From Myxococcaceae bacterium (GTDB lineage: Bacteria > Myxococcota > Myxococcia > Myxococcales > Myxococcaceae): a stretch of 52,865 bases of DNA. Position 1 is the stretch's first letter. Every line of letters begins with the position of its first letter. The DNA is taken from NCBI GenBank assembly GCA_019694575.1, contig JAIBBR010000017.1, forward strand, positions 1 through 52,865. Reading direction: 5' to 3'. The notes under the pieces are model-generated. The model saw nothing but the letters and a program-made list of their open reading frames with translations. It ran no database searches and had not been told where the DNA came from. The position numbers and the translations under genes were made by a program. Below, in pieces: positions 8,948-17,728 of the stretch.

Positions 8948-11900
8948 ATGATTAACCGTCGCTCGTGGCTGGTCGTTGTTCCCCTGTTGATTGCCGGGTG
9001 TGCAATCGAGCAAGAGCCGCTCGATCGTGTGCAGCCTGACTATTTCGACAAGTCATTCTTCATTGGTAAAGACTATGTGAGCACCGCTGACGACCCTGAG
9101 TTTTATTCGCAGGGCACCTTGGTCGACGTCGGTTATGGCGCCGGTCAAGACGGCTTGTTCACGTCGACCTATGCGCAACCTCTGACCCGCGTGAAGTGGA
9201 CAGTGCAGAAAGACCTGCTCATTGCTCGCTTGGCGTATGAGCGCATCGAAGGTGCCGACGGCAAGGGGGCAGGCAAGGCGACCCAAGACGGCATTGTGGT
9301 AGCGGCGTACCCCATCACCAGCCACTTCGATCGTCAGCGCACCTACAACCCGAGCACAGGCGAGCAGACCAACGTCATCGACGAGAACACCTACGACCGG
9401 CCGTGGAACGAGCGGCAGTTCATTCGTGTCGACTGGTCGAAAAACCTGTCGACCGACAACTACGACTACGACACCCTGTCGCAAATGGGCGTGTACGGCG
9501 GCATTTCGTATGAGCCGTTGGCGTACAGCGTGCTCGACCCCAAGCACCCCGATGCACCTCGCTTCGACGGTGAAAACGGTTACCTCGACATCACCAACAA
9601 AGCGTTTGCTCGCCCGTTGATGGTAGACCTGTCGCGCTTCGGCGGCGGCGTGATGCCCGCCTGCTATTTCGACGCTGACTTCTCAGGTGGCACGGCACCG
9701 GCGTCGGGTTGCTCCCCGGTTGAGATCACCATTCGTCAGTCGTTCCGCAAAGTGCAAGACGGCGACTACGAGCCCGCCGACTGGGACGGGTTTCGTTTTC
9801 AGGCGTTCGGCGCGTTCACCACCGATCGCAAAGGTTACGCCCGCAACTACGGCATGACCGACACCCAGTGGCACCGCTTCATCAACCGCTACAACATTTG
9901 GGAGCGCAGCCACGTTTACGAAGACGCCACCAAGATGACCGGCGCGGTGGCCTGCTTTACTCCCAACACCACCCCGTTGGGGGCTGACCCGCACCGCGAC
10001 GACAACGGCGACGGCACTGAAGACGAGTGCGCGGCGATCGGTGGCGGTTCACGTTGCGATACCTTCAGCCAGAAGTGCACCTTGCCGTACCGTGCGCGTA
10101 AAGAAAAACCGGTGGTTTGGTACTTCTCTGATGGCTCGGGCCTCGATTTCTTCGAGCCGACCCGTGCCGCGGCCCACGAGTGGGACGTCGCCTTGCGCAG
10201 CGCGGTAATCACCTCGCGCTACGCCGAGTGCGTGAAAACCCATGACGCCGACTGTGCGGCGCGCTTCCCCGTGTACTTTGGTCAGCAAGACGAGAACCAA
10301 GACGCAGTCGAGCTCGCGCGTGAAGTCGATGACTGCCGTGCTGGCCTGACGTTCGGCGGCCAAAACTGCGAAGCGCTCGCCGATCGCATCGGTCAAGAGC
10401 GCGGCTACAGCGCGGGCGTCATCGCCCTGGCGAAGATGCCTGAGATGGTCGTTTTGTGCCACAGCCCGGTCGAAGCCAATGACCCCTCGGCGTGCGGTAC
10501 TCCCCGCCTGCCGGCGGGTACCACCGCGGCGCAATGCGCAAAGGCGTACGCCGATGGTGATTCAAACACCTTGGTTGATACCTGCCACGCCGCGCTCAAC
10601 GTGCGCAAAGGCGACTTGCGCTACCACATGATCAACGCCATCGTGGCTCCGCAAACGCCGTCGCCGTGGGGCATCATGGTCGACTCCAATGACCCGTTGA
10701 CCGGTGAGACCATCGCCGCGAGCGTCAACGTGTGGACCCACGTCAACGACTTGTGGAGCCAAAGCGTGGTCGACATGGCCCGCTACATCAAGGGCGAGCT
10801 GAAGACCGCCGATGTCACCGAAGGCACCTACGTGCGTGACTGGGCGAACGCCGCCGAAGCGTCGACCAAGCAAGGCTCGTTGCCCAAGCTGACCGCTGAA
10901 GGCCGCCAACGCACGATCGCCGACCTGCTCGGCACCGACGTGCACAAGCTCGAGATCGACGTGAAGGCGCTTGAGCACACCGCATTGTTTGCCGAAGCGA
11001 AAGAAATGGCCCGCGACGTGGCGAGGTCGGTTCGTGCCGACGCGCTCGCGCCCACCAGCAACCGCGTGGTGTACGAGAGCCGCCGCAAGAAGGCGCTCAA
11101 CTCGCGCACCGAGGCCGAGCTCACCACCAAAATGATGCAGTCGTACGCCGGTGGCGTGGGCAAGCTCGACAGTGAGTCGGTCGTCGAGTTCGCGTCGCCA
11201 CTGCGCGGCGCCAACCCCACCGTGCAACGTGAAGTGACGCGCGCCAAAGAACTGGCGCTCGCCGAGCGCGGCGCGTGCATCATGAACGAGTCGCCGGCGC
11301 CGTTCGCGATTGCCGACTTGGCTGAGCAGCTGCAACAGAAGTTCGGCCGCTTTGACCCTGCTCAGGACCGCAGTGAGCAAGCCAAGCGCGCTGAGGCGAT
11401 GCGCAAGTACGTGGCGCAGAAGGCTCAATATGCAGTCGTGGCGCACGAAATGGGTCACTCCATTGGTTTGCGCCATAACTTCGTCAGCTCGTCTGACGCG
11501 TTCAACTACCGTCCGCAGTACTGGCAGTTACGCACCAGCAACGGTACCAACAACAACCTGTGCACCACGCTTGACCCGACCGGTGCCTGCGTGGGGCCGC
11601 GTTACAACGACCCGGTGACTGCTGAAGAGAAGACCAACCTGATCACCATGTTCATGCAGTCGTCGACGATGGACTACGCGGGTGAAGCGACCCAAGACAT
11701 GCTCGGTTTGGGTGCTTACGACTTCGCCGCGGCGCGCATGTTCTATGGCGATGTGGTTTCGGTGTTCAAAGACGCCGATATGCGGGCGGGTACGCCGACC
11801 GCCAGCGGTGCCCTTGCGAAGCTCGACGGCTTTGGCGGCATCTTGGGTATTCAGTACCAGTTGGGCGATGGCCAGAACGCGACCGACATACATTACTCGG

Positions 11901-13690
11901 CGCTACAGAAAGAATTCAGTTTGATCAGCAACTGCCGTGAAGTCGATGTGAACAAGTTCAAGCCCGCTTCGTGGAACGAGCAGTTGATGGGCCAGTGGAG
12001 CCCGTTGCTCGACGGCTTGATTGTCACGGTCGGCGGCAAGACCACCAAGTGCGGGCAGCGCCCGGTCGACTACGTGACGTGGACCGACCTTCGCGGCACC
12101 AACAGCTCGAACACCCGTGCGAGCGGTCACCAGATTGACGCTGCAGGCCGGGTGCGTTTCCCCTATGGGTTCGCGACCGACCGGTGGGCTGACGTCGGTA
12201 ACTTGAGCGTGTACCGCCACGACAACGGTGCTGACCCCTACGAGTTGTTCGACTTCCTCATCACCCAGCAGGAAGTGAACCACATTTTCGATAACTACCG
12301 CCGTGGCCGTCAGACGTTCAGCGTGCGTTCTGCTGCTTCACGTTCACTCAGCCGCTACAACGAGAAGCTGCGCGACGCCACCAAGGGCTTGGGCCTGATG
12401 GCGAACGTCTACCGCGACTTCGCGCTCGCTCAGGGTTACGACTTCGATACCTTGTGGGTGGCGTTGGGCGCCCAATATTTCGGAGACAACTTGGTTGTCT
12501 CGGGCTTGGGCTTCGATCATTTCACCAAGCAGTTCTCACGTCCCCAGTCGGGCCCGCACACGATGGGTAAGCAGGGTGCCGACATTGTGCTGCGCTCGGC
12601 GACCGACACGGTGAATAACCCCACTGCCACAGTGGTTGACGTGCCCAACGGAGCGACGGGTTACTTCGGTAACGTGGGCGTGGGCGGCCGGCCGCTCGAG
12701 AACGCGATGGCCAGAGATCGTGGCGAGTACGATGCCGAGTACACGATCAACGCTGGCTCGTACTACGACAAAGCCTACGTGGCGATGTTGATGACCGAGT
12801 CGGTTGACAACTTCATCTCTGACTCACGCCGTGACTTTTTGGACTCGCGCTACCGCGCGGTCTCGGTGGCCGACGTGTTCCCCGAAGGGTACCGCCGCTG
12901 GTTGGCCAACAACCTCACGGGCGACGACACGATCAAGAGCCCCCGCGTGGCCTCGACCGGTACCGGCAACAGCGCCCGACCAGTGAAAGACTCCGCTGGC
13001 TTCCCGTCAGAAGGTATCGGCTTCACCACCTGGTGGAAACCCGTGCCCGAAACCTGTTTCCCCAAGAACGAAAACCTAAAGTGCGATTCTTCGCCGGCCA
13101 GCAGCTTGCCGCTCGAGGGTCAAGTCGGTTGGGAGCAGCAGAAGTTCCTCATCGCGTGGACGCTGATGTACTTGCCTGAGAATCAGCAACAGACTTGGTT
13201 GAACCAAATGGGCATTTGGGAAGTTGGCGCCGACACCGACCCCGGTTTCACCAACCGCATCGAATACCACTCGCCCAACGGCAAGACGTACGTCGCGCGT
13301 ACCCAAGGCAAAGAGACGATCTTGGGCAAGTCAGTGCAGAAGGGTATCTCGGCGCGCATTCTCGAATGGGCGAACCAGTTGTTGGTTCAAGCCTACGTCG
13401 TGACCGATGGTCCCGACCTCGACGGTGATACCAAGCCCGACTGGTACACGCCGACCTATGCGGCTGGTAAGCCGGTGGTGAAATACGATCCCTCCATCGC
13501 CTCGATCAACTCGGAGGGGAAGGTCGTCAACGGCCGCCCAGGCTGCAACGCGGCTGATAGCAGCCAGTGCACGTGCACCTCGAACCGCTATTGCGTCGAG
13601 TTGTCGCGGTACGAAGAAGTGCCTTTCTTCATGCGGCAAGCGATGCGTGACTACGGTTTGGCTGACCCGTCGATGAAGGGTATTTATTAA
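8948..13690 (+). CDS. Giant lipoprotein zinc metalloprotease (metzincin-like)
   Basis: 1580 residues. A lipoprotein signal peptide ends in LIAGC, giving lipidated C18. Near the middle, AHEMGHSIGLRHN holds the zinc site HExxHxxGxxH (H833, E834, H837, G840, H843). A candidate Met-turn, SSTMDYAG with M908, follows 65 residues later, as expected for metzincins. Asp-rich loops of the calcium-binding thrombospondin-3/EF-hand style occur near 348-360 (DDNGDGTEDE) and 1488-1496 (DLDGDTKPD). Several cysteine-rich segments suggest disulfides in an extracytoplasmic protein. The ribosome-binding site GAGGAG lies about 10 bases before the ATG. It belongs to very large zinc-dependent metalloproteases seen in myxobacteria; its substrate is unknown. 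A strong hairpin terminator follows the stop codon. Confidence 0.85.
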   Translation: MINRRSWLVVVPLLIAGCAIEQEPLDRVQPDYFDKSFFIGKDYVSTADDPEFYSQGTLVDVGYGAGQDGLFTSTYAQPLTRVKWTVQKDLLIARLAYERIEGADGKGAGKATQDGIVVAAYPITSHFDRQRTYNPSTGEQTNVIDENTYDRPWNERQFIRVDWSKNLSTDNYDYDTLSQMGVYGGISYEPLAYSVLDPKHPDAPRFDGENGYLDITNKAFARPLMVDLSRFGGGVMPACYFDADFSGGTAPASGCSPVEITIRQSFRKVQDGDYEPADWDGFRFQAFGAFTTDRKGYARNYGMTDTQWHRFINRYNIWERSHVYEDATKMTGAVACFTPNTTPLGADPHRDDNGDGTEDECAAIGGGSRCDTFSQKCTLPYRARKEKPVVWYFSDGSGLDFFEPTRAAAHEWDVALRSAVITSRYAECVKTHDADCAARFPVYFGQQDENQDAVELAREVDDCRAGLTFGGQNCEALADRIGQERGYSAGVIALAKMPEMVVLCHSPVEANDPSACGTPRLPAGTTAAQCAKAYADGDSNTLVDTCHAALNVRKGDLRYHMINAIVAPQTPSPWGIMVDSNDPLTGETIAASVNVWTHVNDLWSQSVVDMARYIKGELKTADVTEGTYVRDWANAAEASTKQGSLPKLTAEGRQRTIADLLGTDVHKLEIDVKALEHTALFAEAKEMARDVARSVRADALAPTSNRVVYESRRKKALNSRTEAELTTKMMQSYAGGVGKLDSESVVEFASPLRGANPTVQREVTRAKELALAERGACIMNESPAPFAIADLAEQLQQKFGRFDPAQDRSEQAKRAEAMRKYVAQKAQYAVVAHEMGHSIGLRHNFVSSSDAFNYRPQYWQLRTSNGTNNNLCTTLDPTGACVGPRYNDPVTAEEKTNLITMFMQSSTMDYAGEATQDMLGLGAYDFAAARMFYGDVVSVFKDADMRAGTPTASGALAKLDGFGGILGIQYQLGDGQNATDIHYSALQKEFSLISNCREVDVNKFKPASWNEQLMGQWSPLLDGLIVTVGGKTTKCGQRPVDYVTWTDLRGTNSSNTRASGHQIDAAGRVRFPYGFATDRWADVGNLSVYRHDNGADPYELFDFLITQQEVNHIFDNYRRGRQTFSVRSAASRSLSRYNEKLRDATKGLGLMANVYRDFALAQGYDFDTLWVALGAQYFGDNLVVSGLGFDHFTKQFSRPQSGPHTMGKQGADIVLRSATDTVNNPTATVVDVPNGATGYFGNVGVGGRPLENAMARDRGEYDAEYTINAGSYYDKAYVAMLMTESVDNFISDSRRDFLDSRYRAVSVADVFPEGYRRWLANNLTGDDTIKSPRVASTGTGNSARPVKDSAGFPSEGIGFTTWWKPVPETCFPKNENLKCDSSPASSLPLEGQVGWEQQKFLIAWTLMYLPENQQQTWLNQMGIWEVGADTDPGFTNRIEYHSPNGKTYVARTQGKETILGKSVQKGISARILEWANQLLVQAYVVTDGPDLDGDTKPDWYTPTYAAGKPVVKYDPSIASINSEGKVVNGRPGCNAADSSQCTCTSNRYCVELSRYEEVPFFMRQAMRDYGLADPSMKGIY

Positions 13691-13716
13691 GCCAATTTAG
13701 GTCTTCGGGCTTAAGA

Positions 13717-13756
13717 GCGAGGCCGGGTGCCGAAAGGTGCTCGGCCTCGCGTTTTC
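13717..13756 (+). terminator. Rho-independent terminator after the metalloprotease gene
   Basis: Perfect 9-base arms GCGAGGCCG (13717-13725) and CGGCCTCGC (13742-13750), a 16-base loop and a following GTTTTCT tract. It lies 27 bases after the stop codon of the metalloprotease gene. Confidence 0.85.
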
Positions 13757-13811
13757 TGCTCCAAACAATCGATGCTTTCGAAGACTAAGAAAGTACCGGA
13801 CTTTCATCAGG

Positions 13812-13839
13812 TTGCCGCGGTACGGCCGAGCGTTATACA
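13812..13839 (+). promoter_or_regulatory. Putative sigma-70-type promoter of the Fe-S carrier gene
   Basis: TTGCCG at 13812-13817 and TATACA at 13834-13839 are separated by 16 bases. The expected transcription start lies only a few bases before the ATG at 13848, so the mRNA leader would be very short or absent. No Shine-Dalgarno sequence is evident. Confidence 0.45.
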
Positions 13840-13847
13840 AATGAGCT

Positions 13848-14237
13848 ATGGATACCACGCTCACCGCTCCTGAAGCCTCGAATACCCTGGCGCCTGCCGC
13901 TGAAAAGCGTACCGCCTTCAAGCTCACTGCCAACGCGGTGGCTCAAGTGAAAGAGGTGATCACCCAGCAGAGCTTCGAAGGTTACTACCTTACCGTGCGT
14001 GTGGTGCCCGCCGGCTGCAGTGGCTTGGGGTACGATCTGAACCTGGTGAAAGATCACAACGCAGGTGACACCGTGTGGGAACAAGACGGCATCAAGATCT
14101 GCACCGACGCGATCAGCGTGAAGTACCTGACCGGCACCGAGGTCGACTACGTGAAAACCGACACGGCGTCGGGCTTCAAGTTTCAGAACCCCAACGCTAA
14201 ATCGTCGTGCGGTTGCGGCACGTCGTTCTCGACGTAA
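13848..14237 (+). CDS. A-type iron-sulfur cluster carrier (IscA/ErpA/HesB family)
   Basis: 129 residues. After about 20 extra N-terminal residues comes a standard HesB/IscA domain with the three cluster-binding cysteines C57 (AGCSGLGY), C121 and C123 (SCGCGTSF). These proteins receive [Fe-S] clusters from the scaffold and pass them to apoproteins in the cytoplasm. The sequence alone does not separate IscA from ErpA, so no symbol is given. It stands alone, between two terminators, and faces the minus-strand thioesterase gene. No isc or suf genes are nearby. Confidence 0.92.
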   Translation: MDTTLTAPEASNTLAPAAEKRTAFKLTANAVAQVKEVITQQSFEGYYLTVRVVPAGCSGLGYDLNLVKDHNAGDTVWEQDGIKICTDAISVKYLTGTEVDYVKTDTASGFKFQNPNAKSSCGCGTSFST

Positions 14238-14267
14238 GCAGCTTCACGAAAACTTCGGCAGCTTACG

Positions 14268-14296
14268 AAAGGTCCGCCCAACCAGCGGGCCTTTTT
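14268..14296 (+). terminator. Terminator between the convergent Fe-S carrier and thioesterase genes
   Basis: Arms AAAGGTCCGC (14268-14277) and GCGGGCCTTT (14285-14294) pair with one T:G contact and are followed by further T residues. The A-rich start of the left arm means it may also work on the minus strand, where the thioesterase gene ends at 14296. Confidence 0.75.
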
Positions 14297-14844
14297 CATT
14301 TCGAAGGCGACACTGAGCCGCGCGTTACCAACGGCTGCCAGTCAGCCCCCACCTCTTTGCGCGACAAGCGCTCTTGTCGGCGTTCATGGGCCGCGGCAGA
14401 AGCTTTCTTCTCTTCTTCGGTCTCTAGCAACAGCGGCGGTACGAGCACCTTGCTGCCGTCGCGTGCCAACGCCACGAAAGTCAAAAGCGCGCTGGTGGTG
14501 ATCGCCTTCTCGCCGGTGAGCGGGTTCTCGGCGTGCACCGTCACGCCTACTTCCATCGAGGTGTGAAACGCAGCCAACATTCGCGCGCGCAACGTCACGA
14601 TCCACCCCACGCGAATGGGAGCGTGAAAGTGCAGGTCGTCCATCGAGGCTGTGACGACCGTCTGCCGACAATGGCGCTGCGCCGCGATAGCGCCGCAAAT
14701 GTCGATCCACTCCATGACCCGGCCGCCGAACGCCGCGTTCGCGGGGTTCGCGTCTGAAGGCAGAATCATCTGCGTCATTTCGACCGCGGTGTCGCGGGCT
14801 GCTTTGGGCGGCATCAAAGGCGCTGTTGGGTTTGGCTGGCTCAT
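14296..14844 (-). CDS. Acyl-CoA thioesterase, hotdog fold
   Basis: 182 residues. One hotdog domain (about 18-140) has the acyl-CoA thioester hydrolase signature: the helix-start motif DANPANAAFGGRVMEWID near 31-48, then a beta strand region with DDLHFHAPIRVGW. A charged tail follows. Family members hydrolyse fatty acyl-CoA to free acid and CoA in the cytoplasm; chain-length preference cannot be read. The ATG overlaps the stop of the deoxynucleoside kinase gene (ATGA), placing it last in the kbl-tdh-kinase-thioesterase minus-strand run. Confidence 0.87.
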   Translation of the reverse strand: MSQPNPTAPLMPPKAARDTAVEMTQMILPSDANPANAAFGGRVMEWIDICGAIAAQRHCRQTVVTASMDDLHFHAPIRVGWIVTLRARMLAAFHTSMEVGVTVHAENPLTGEKAITTSALLTFVALARDGSKVLVPPLLLETEEEKKASAAAHERRQERLSRKEVGADWQPLVTRGSVSPSK

Positions 14845-15497
14845 GCGTTGAAGAACGTGCTCACGTTGTCGAGAAATTCCTGCCGGCCCTTGCCGGTACG
14901 AATGTCGGTGGTGGAAACATCGACCGTCATCACTTCAATGCCGTACTTCTTGCCCAGCACCATGGGAAACGTGCCGTAGTAGCCATTCAACCCGCGCAAG
15001 AAGGTCGACTGCATGCCTTTTTCTTCTTCACGGCCGCGGCGCTTAATGCGTGAGAGCAACACGTCGACCTGAGGCACATCGAAACAAATCACCTTGTCGG
15101 GGTGCTTGATCTGCAGCGAGAGACGCTTGAAATACTCGAAGTACAAGTCGAGCTCGTTGTCACTCATGTGACCCAGGCCATGCAGGTACTTGGCGAAGAT
15201 TTCGGGGTCTTCATAGAGCGTGCGGTCTTGAATGCACGACTTCGAGACGGTGTGAATCAGCTCGTGGTGCTCCACGCGCCGAATCAAGAACTCGAGCTGC
15301 AGCGTGAAGCTCCAGCGCCGCATGTCTTGGTAGTAGTGCCGCAAAAAACGGTTGTCGATCACCGGCTCGTCAAAGAGTTCGAAACCGAAGGCATGGCTGA
15401 TCATCTTGGCGGCGGTCGTTTTACCTGCGCCGATGTTGCCCGCCATCGCCACGAAGAGCTTGGGCTTGCTGCCGTGCTTGATCTTCAGCTTGCCCAA
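14841..15497 (-). CDS. Deoxynucleoside kinase (dNK/dGK/dAK family)
   Basis: 218 residues. P-loop GNIGAGKTT at 20-28, the DEP motif with E44 (candidate base), and DRTLYED at 91-97 with the DR pair of the deoxyribonucleoside kinase family. An arginine-rich lid region ([11 protein letters not shown]) lies near 148-158. It phosphorylates deoxynucleosides with ATP for dNTP salvage; base specificity cannot be assigned by eye. The start appears to be a TTG at 15497, inside the last codons of tdh (13-base overlap): no ATG or GTG lies in frame nearby upstream, and the first internal ATG would remove a core beta strand before the P-loop. The weak start implies coupling to tdh translation. Confidence 0.85.
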   Translation of the reverse strand: MGKLKIKHGSKPKLFVAMAGNIGAGKTTAAKMISHAFGFELFDEPVIDNRFLRHYYQDMRRWSFTLQLEFLIRRVEHHELIHTVSKSCIQDRTLYEDPEIFAKYLHGLGHMSDNELDLYFEYFKRLSLQIKHPDKVICFDVPQVDVLLSRIKRRGREEEKGMQSTFLRGLNGYYGTFPMVLGKKYGIEVMTVDVSTTDIRTGKGRQEFLDNVSTFFNA

Positions 15498-16513
15498 TCG
15501 AGCACCACTTTCCCCGACTGGCCGCTGCGCATCACTTCGAAGGCATCTTGAAATTTGTCGATTGCGAAGCGGTGGGTGAGCACCGGCTTCACGTTCAACC
15601 CGCTCTGCAGCATGGCGGTCATTTTGTACCAGGTCTCGAACATCTCGCGGCCGTACACGCCCTTCAGCACCAGGCCTTTGAAGATCACCTGGTTCCAGTC
15701 GATGGTGACGTCGCTGGGAGGAATGCCCAATATCGCCACGCTGCCGCCGTGGTTCATCACCTTCAGCATGTCGCGAAACGCCGCGCCGTTGCCTGACATT
15801 TCTAAGCCCACGTCGAAGCCTTCTTTCATGCCCAATTGCGACATGGTGGCTTCGAGCGTGGTTTTGCTCACATTCACCGCGAGCGTGGCGCCCATTTGCT
15901 TGGCCAGCCCCAGTCGATAGTCGTTCACGTCAGTCACCACGATGTGGCGTGCGCCGGCGTGACGGCAAATGGCCGCGGCCATCACGCCGATGGGGCCGGC
16001 GCCGGTGATCAGCACGTCTTCTCCTACGAGATCAAAAGAGAGCGCCGTGTGCACCGCATTGCCGAGCGGGTCGAAAAAGGCGGCGATTTCGTCGGGAATT
16101 TCTGCGGGAAGGCGAAACACATTCACCGCGGGTATCGCCACATATTCAGCGAAGCTGCCGGCGCGGTTGACACCGATGCCCACCGTGTTGCGGCACAGGT
16201 GACGCTTGCCGGCGCGGCAGTTGCGGCAATGCCCACAGGTGATGTGCCCTTCTGCCGAGACCCGCTCGCCTTTCGTGAAGCCGGTAACTGCGCTGCCCAG
16301 CTCGGCGATCTCTCCCATGAATTCGTGGCCCACCGCCATGGGGACCGGAATGGTGCGTTGCGACCATTCGTCCCAGTTGAAAATGTGAATGTCGGTGCCG
16401 CAGATCGCGCTCTTCTTCACGCGAATCAGCACGTCGTTGGGGCCCAATTGAGGAACGGGAACTTCCTGCATCCACAACCCGGGTTCTCGCTTCGCCTTGA
16501 CCAGTGCCTTCAT
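15485..16513 (-). CDS. tdh: L-threonine 3-dehydrogenase
   Basis: 342 residues, one more than the E. coli enzyme. Catalytic zinc ligands C38, H63 and E64 and structural zinc cysteines C93, C96, C99 and C107 occupy the same positions as in E. coli Tdh. The NAD-binding loop GAGPIG is at 171-176, and [13 protein letters not shown] (38-50) is diagnostic. It oxidises L-threonine to 2-amino-3-ketobutyrate, the substrate of the Kbl enzyme encoded 4 bases upstream. The pair forms the threonine-to-glycine plus acetyl-CoA pathway. The order kbl-tdh matches many bacteria. Confidence 0.96.
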   Translation of the reverse strand: MKALVKAKREPGLWMQEVPVPQLGPNDVLIRVKKSAICGTDIHIFNWDEWSQRTIPVPMAVGHEFMGEIAELGSAVTGFTKGERVSAEGHITCGHCRNCRAGKRHLCRNTVGIGVNRAGSFAEYVAIPAVNVFRLPAEIPDEIAAFFDPLGNAVHTALSFDLVGEDVLITGAGPIGVMAAAICRHAGARHIVVTDVNDYRLGLAKQMGATLAVNVSKTTLEATMSQLGMKEGFDVGLEMSGNGAAFRDMLKVMNHGGSVAILGIPPSDVTIDWNQVIFKGLVLKGVYGREMFETWYKMTAMLQSGLNVKPVLTHRFAIDKFQDAFEVMRSGQSGKVVLDWAS

Positions 16514-16517
16514 GTTT

Positions 16518-17705
16518 TCAAATCACTCCCAGCGTCTTGCCGACTTTCGCGAAGGCGGCGATGGCGCGGTCTAAATGCTCACGGGTGTGCGCGGCCGACA
16601 TTTGGGTGCGAATGCGCGCTTGACCTTTAGGTACCACGGGAAAAGAGAAGCCGACGACGTAAATGCCTTGCGCCAACATCGCTTGCGCGAATGTGGAAGC
16701 CAATTTTGCATCGCCCAACATCACTGGAATGATCGGGTGGCCTTCGCCGGCCAACGTGAAGCCTAATTTCACCATTGCAGAGCGAAAGTAGGCGCTGTTC
16801 TCTTGTAACCGCTGACGGGCAGTGCCACTCGACTCGAGCAGCTCCAACGCCACGAGCGTGGTGTGCGCGATGGCCGGCATCAGCGTGTTTGAGAACAAGT
16901 ACGGCCGTGATTTTTGCCGCAGCAGCGTCACCACTTCGCTCGAAGCCGACACGTAGCCGCCCGAGGCCCCGCCGAGCGCTTTGCCCAGGGTACCGGTGAT
17001 GATGTCGACCTTGCCCATTACCCCGCGCAGCTCATGCGTGCCGCGCCCACCGGGGCCGGTGAAGCCCACCGCGTGCGAGTCGTCGACCATCACCAAGGCG
17101 TGGTACTTTTCAGCCAACTCGACGATGCCTGCAAGGTTGGCGATCACGCCGTCCATCGAGAACACGCCGTCGGTGGCGATCAGCTTGTAGCGCGCGCCCG
17201 AAGCCTCTTTGAGGCACTTTTCGAGCTCGGCCAAGTCGTTGTTGGCGTAGCGGTAGCGCTTGGCTTTGCACAACCGAATGCCGTCGATGATCGACGCGTG
17301 GTTGAGCGCATCAGAGATGACAGCGTCTTCTTCACCCAGAATGGTTTCGAACAAACCGCCGTTCGCGTCCCAGCAGGAGGAATATAAAATTGTCTCGGGT
17401 TGACCCAAGAACCTCGAGATTTTGGCCTCGAGCGCCTGATGCACCGTCTGGGTGCCACAAATGAAGCGCACCGACGACATGCCATAGCCGTAGCGCTGTA
17501 ACCCTTCGCGGGCGGCGTTGATCAGCTCGGGCGCGTTGGCCAAGCCGAGGTAGTTGTTGGCGCAGAAGTTCAAGACCTGCTCACCGCTCGAGACGCCAAT
17601 CTGTGCGCTCTGCGGCGTGGTGATGACGCGCTCGGTCTTGAACAAGCCTTGCTCACGCAAAGCGTCTGCCTGAGCCTTCAAGTGGGAATGAAACGACGAA
17701 TTCAC
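16518..17705 (-). CDS. kbl: 2-amino-3-ketobutyrate CoA ligase (glycine C-acetyltransferase)
   Basis: 395 residues from a GTG at 17705. This start leaves 19 residues before the GLFK motif, the same spacing as in the E. coli enzyme; an upstream TTG would overlap the prkA start. It is an alpha-oxoamine synthase of PLP fold type I with the PLP lysine K242 in [21 protein letters not shown] near 136-142 and [10 protein letters not shown] near 208-217. It cleaves 2-amino-3-ketobutyrate with CoA to glycine and acetyl-CoA. It is followed at once by tdh. The divergent prkA starts only 23 bases away, so promoters must overlap or lie inside the coding regions. Confidence 0.95.
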   Translation of the reverse strand: MNSSFHSHLKAQADALREQGLFKTERVITTPQSAQIGVSSGEQVLNFCANNYLGLANAPELINAAREGLQRYGYGMSSVRFICGTQTVHQALEAKISRFLGQPETILYSSCWDANGGLFETILGEEDAVISDALNHASIIDGIRLCKAKRYRYANNDLAELEKCLKEASGARYKLIATDGVFSMDGVIANLAGIVELAEKYHALVMVDDSHAVGFTGPGGRGTHELRGVMGKVDIITGTLGKALGGASGGYVSASSEVVTLLRQKSRPYLFSNTLMPAIAHTTLVALELLESSGTARQRLQENSAYFRSAMVKLGFTLAGEGHPIIPVMLGDAKLASTFAQAMLAQGIYVVGFSFPVVPKGQARIRTQMSAAHTREHLDRAIAAFAKVGKTLGVI

Positions 17706-17728
17706 GAACGCGAGTGCTAGTCTTACCA

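Noticed and set aside
10562-11476. Long open frame on the minus strand inside the metalloprotease gene
   Set aside because: It is antisense to well-supported codons with the zinc site, has no recognisable domain, and is expected in GC-rich DNA.
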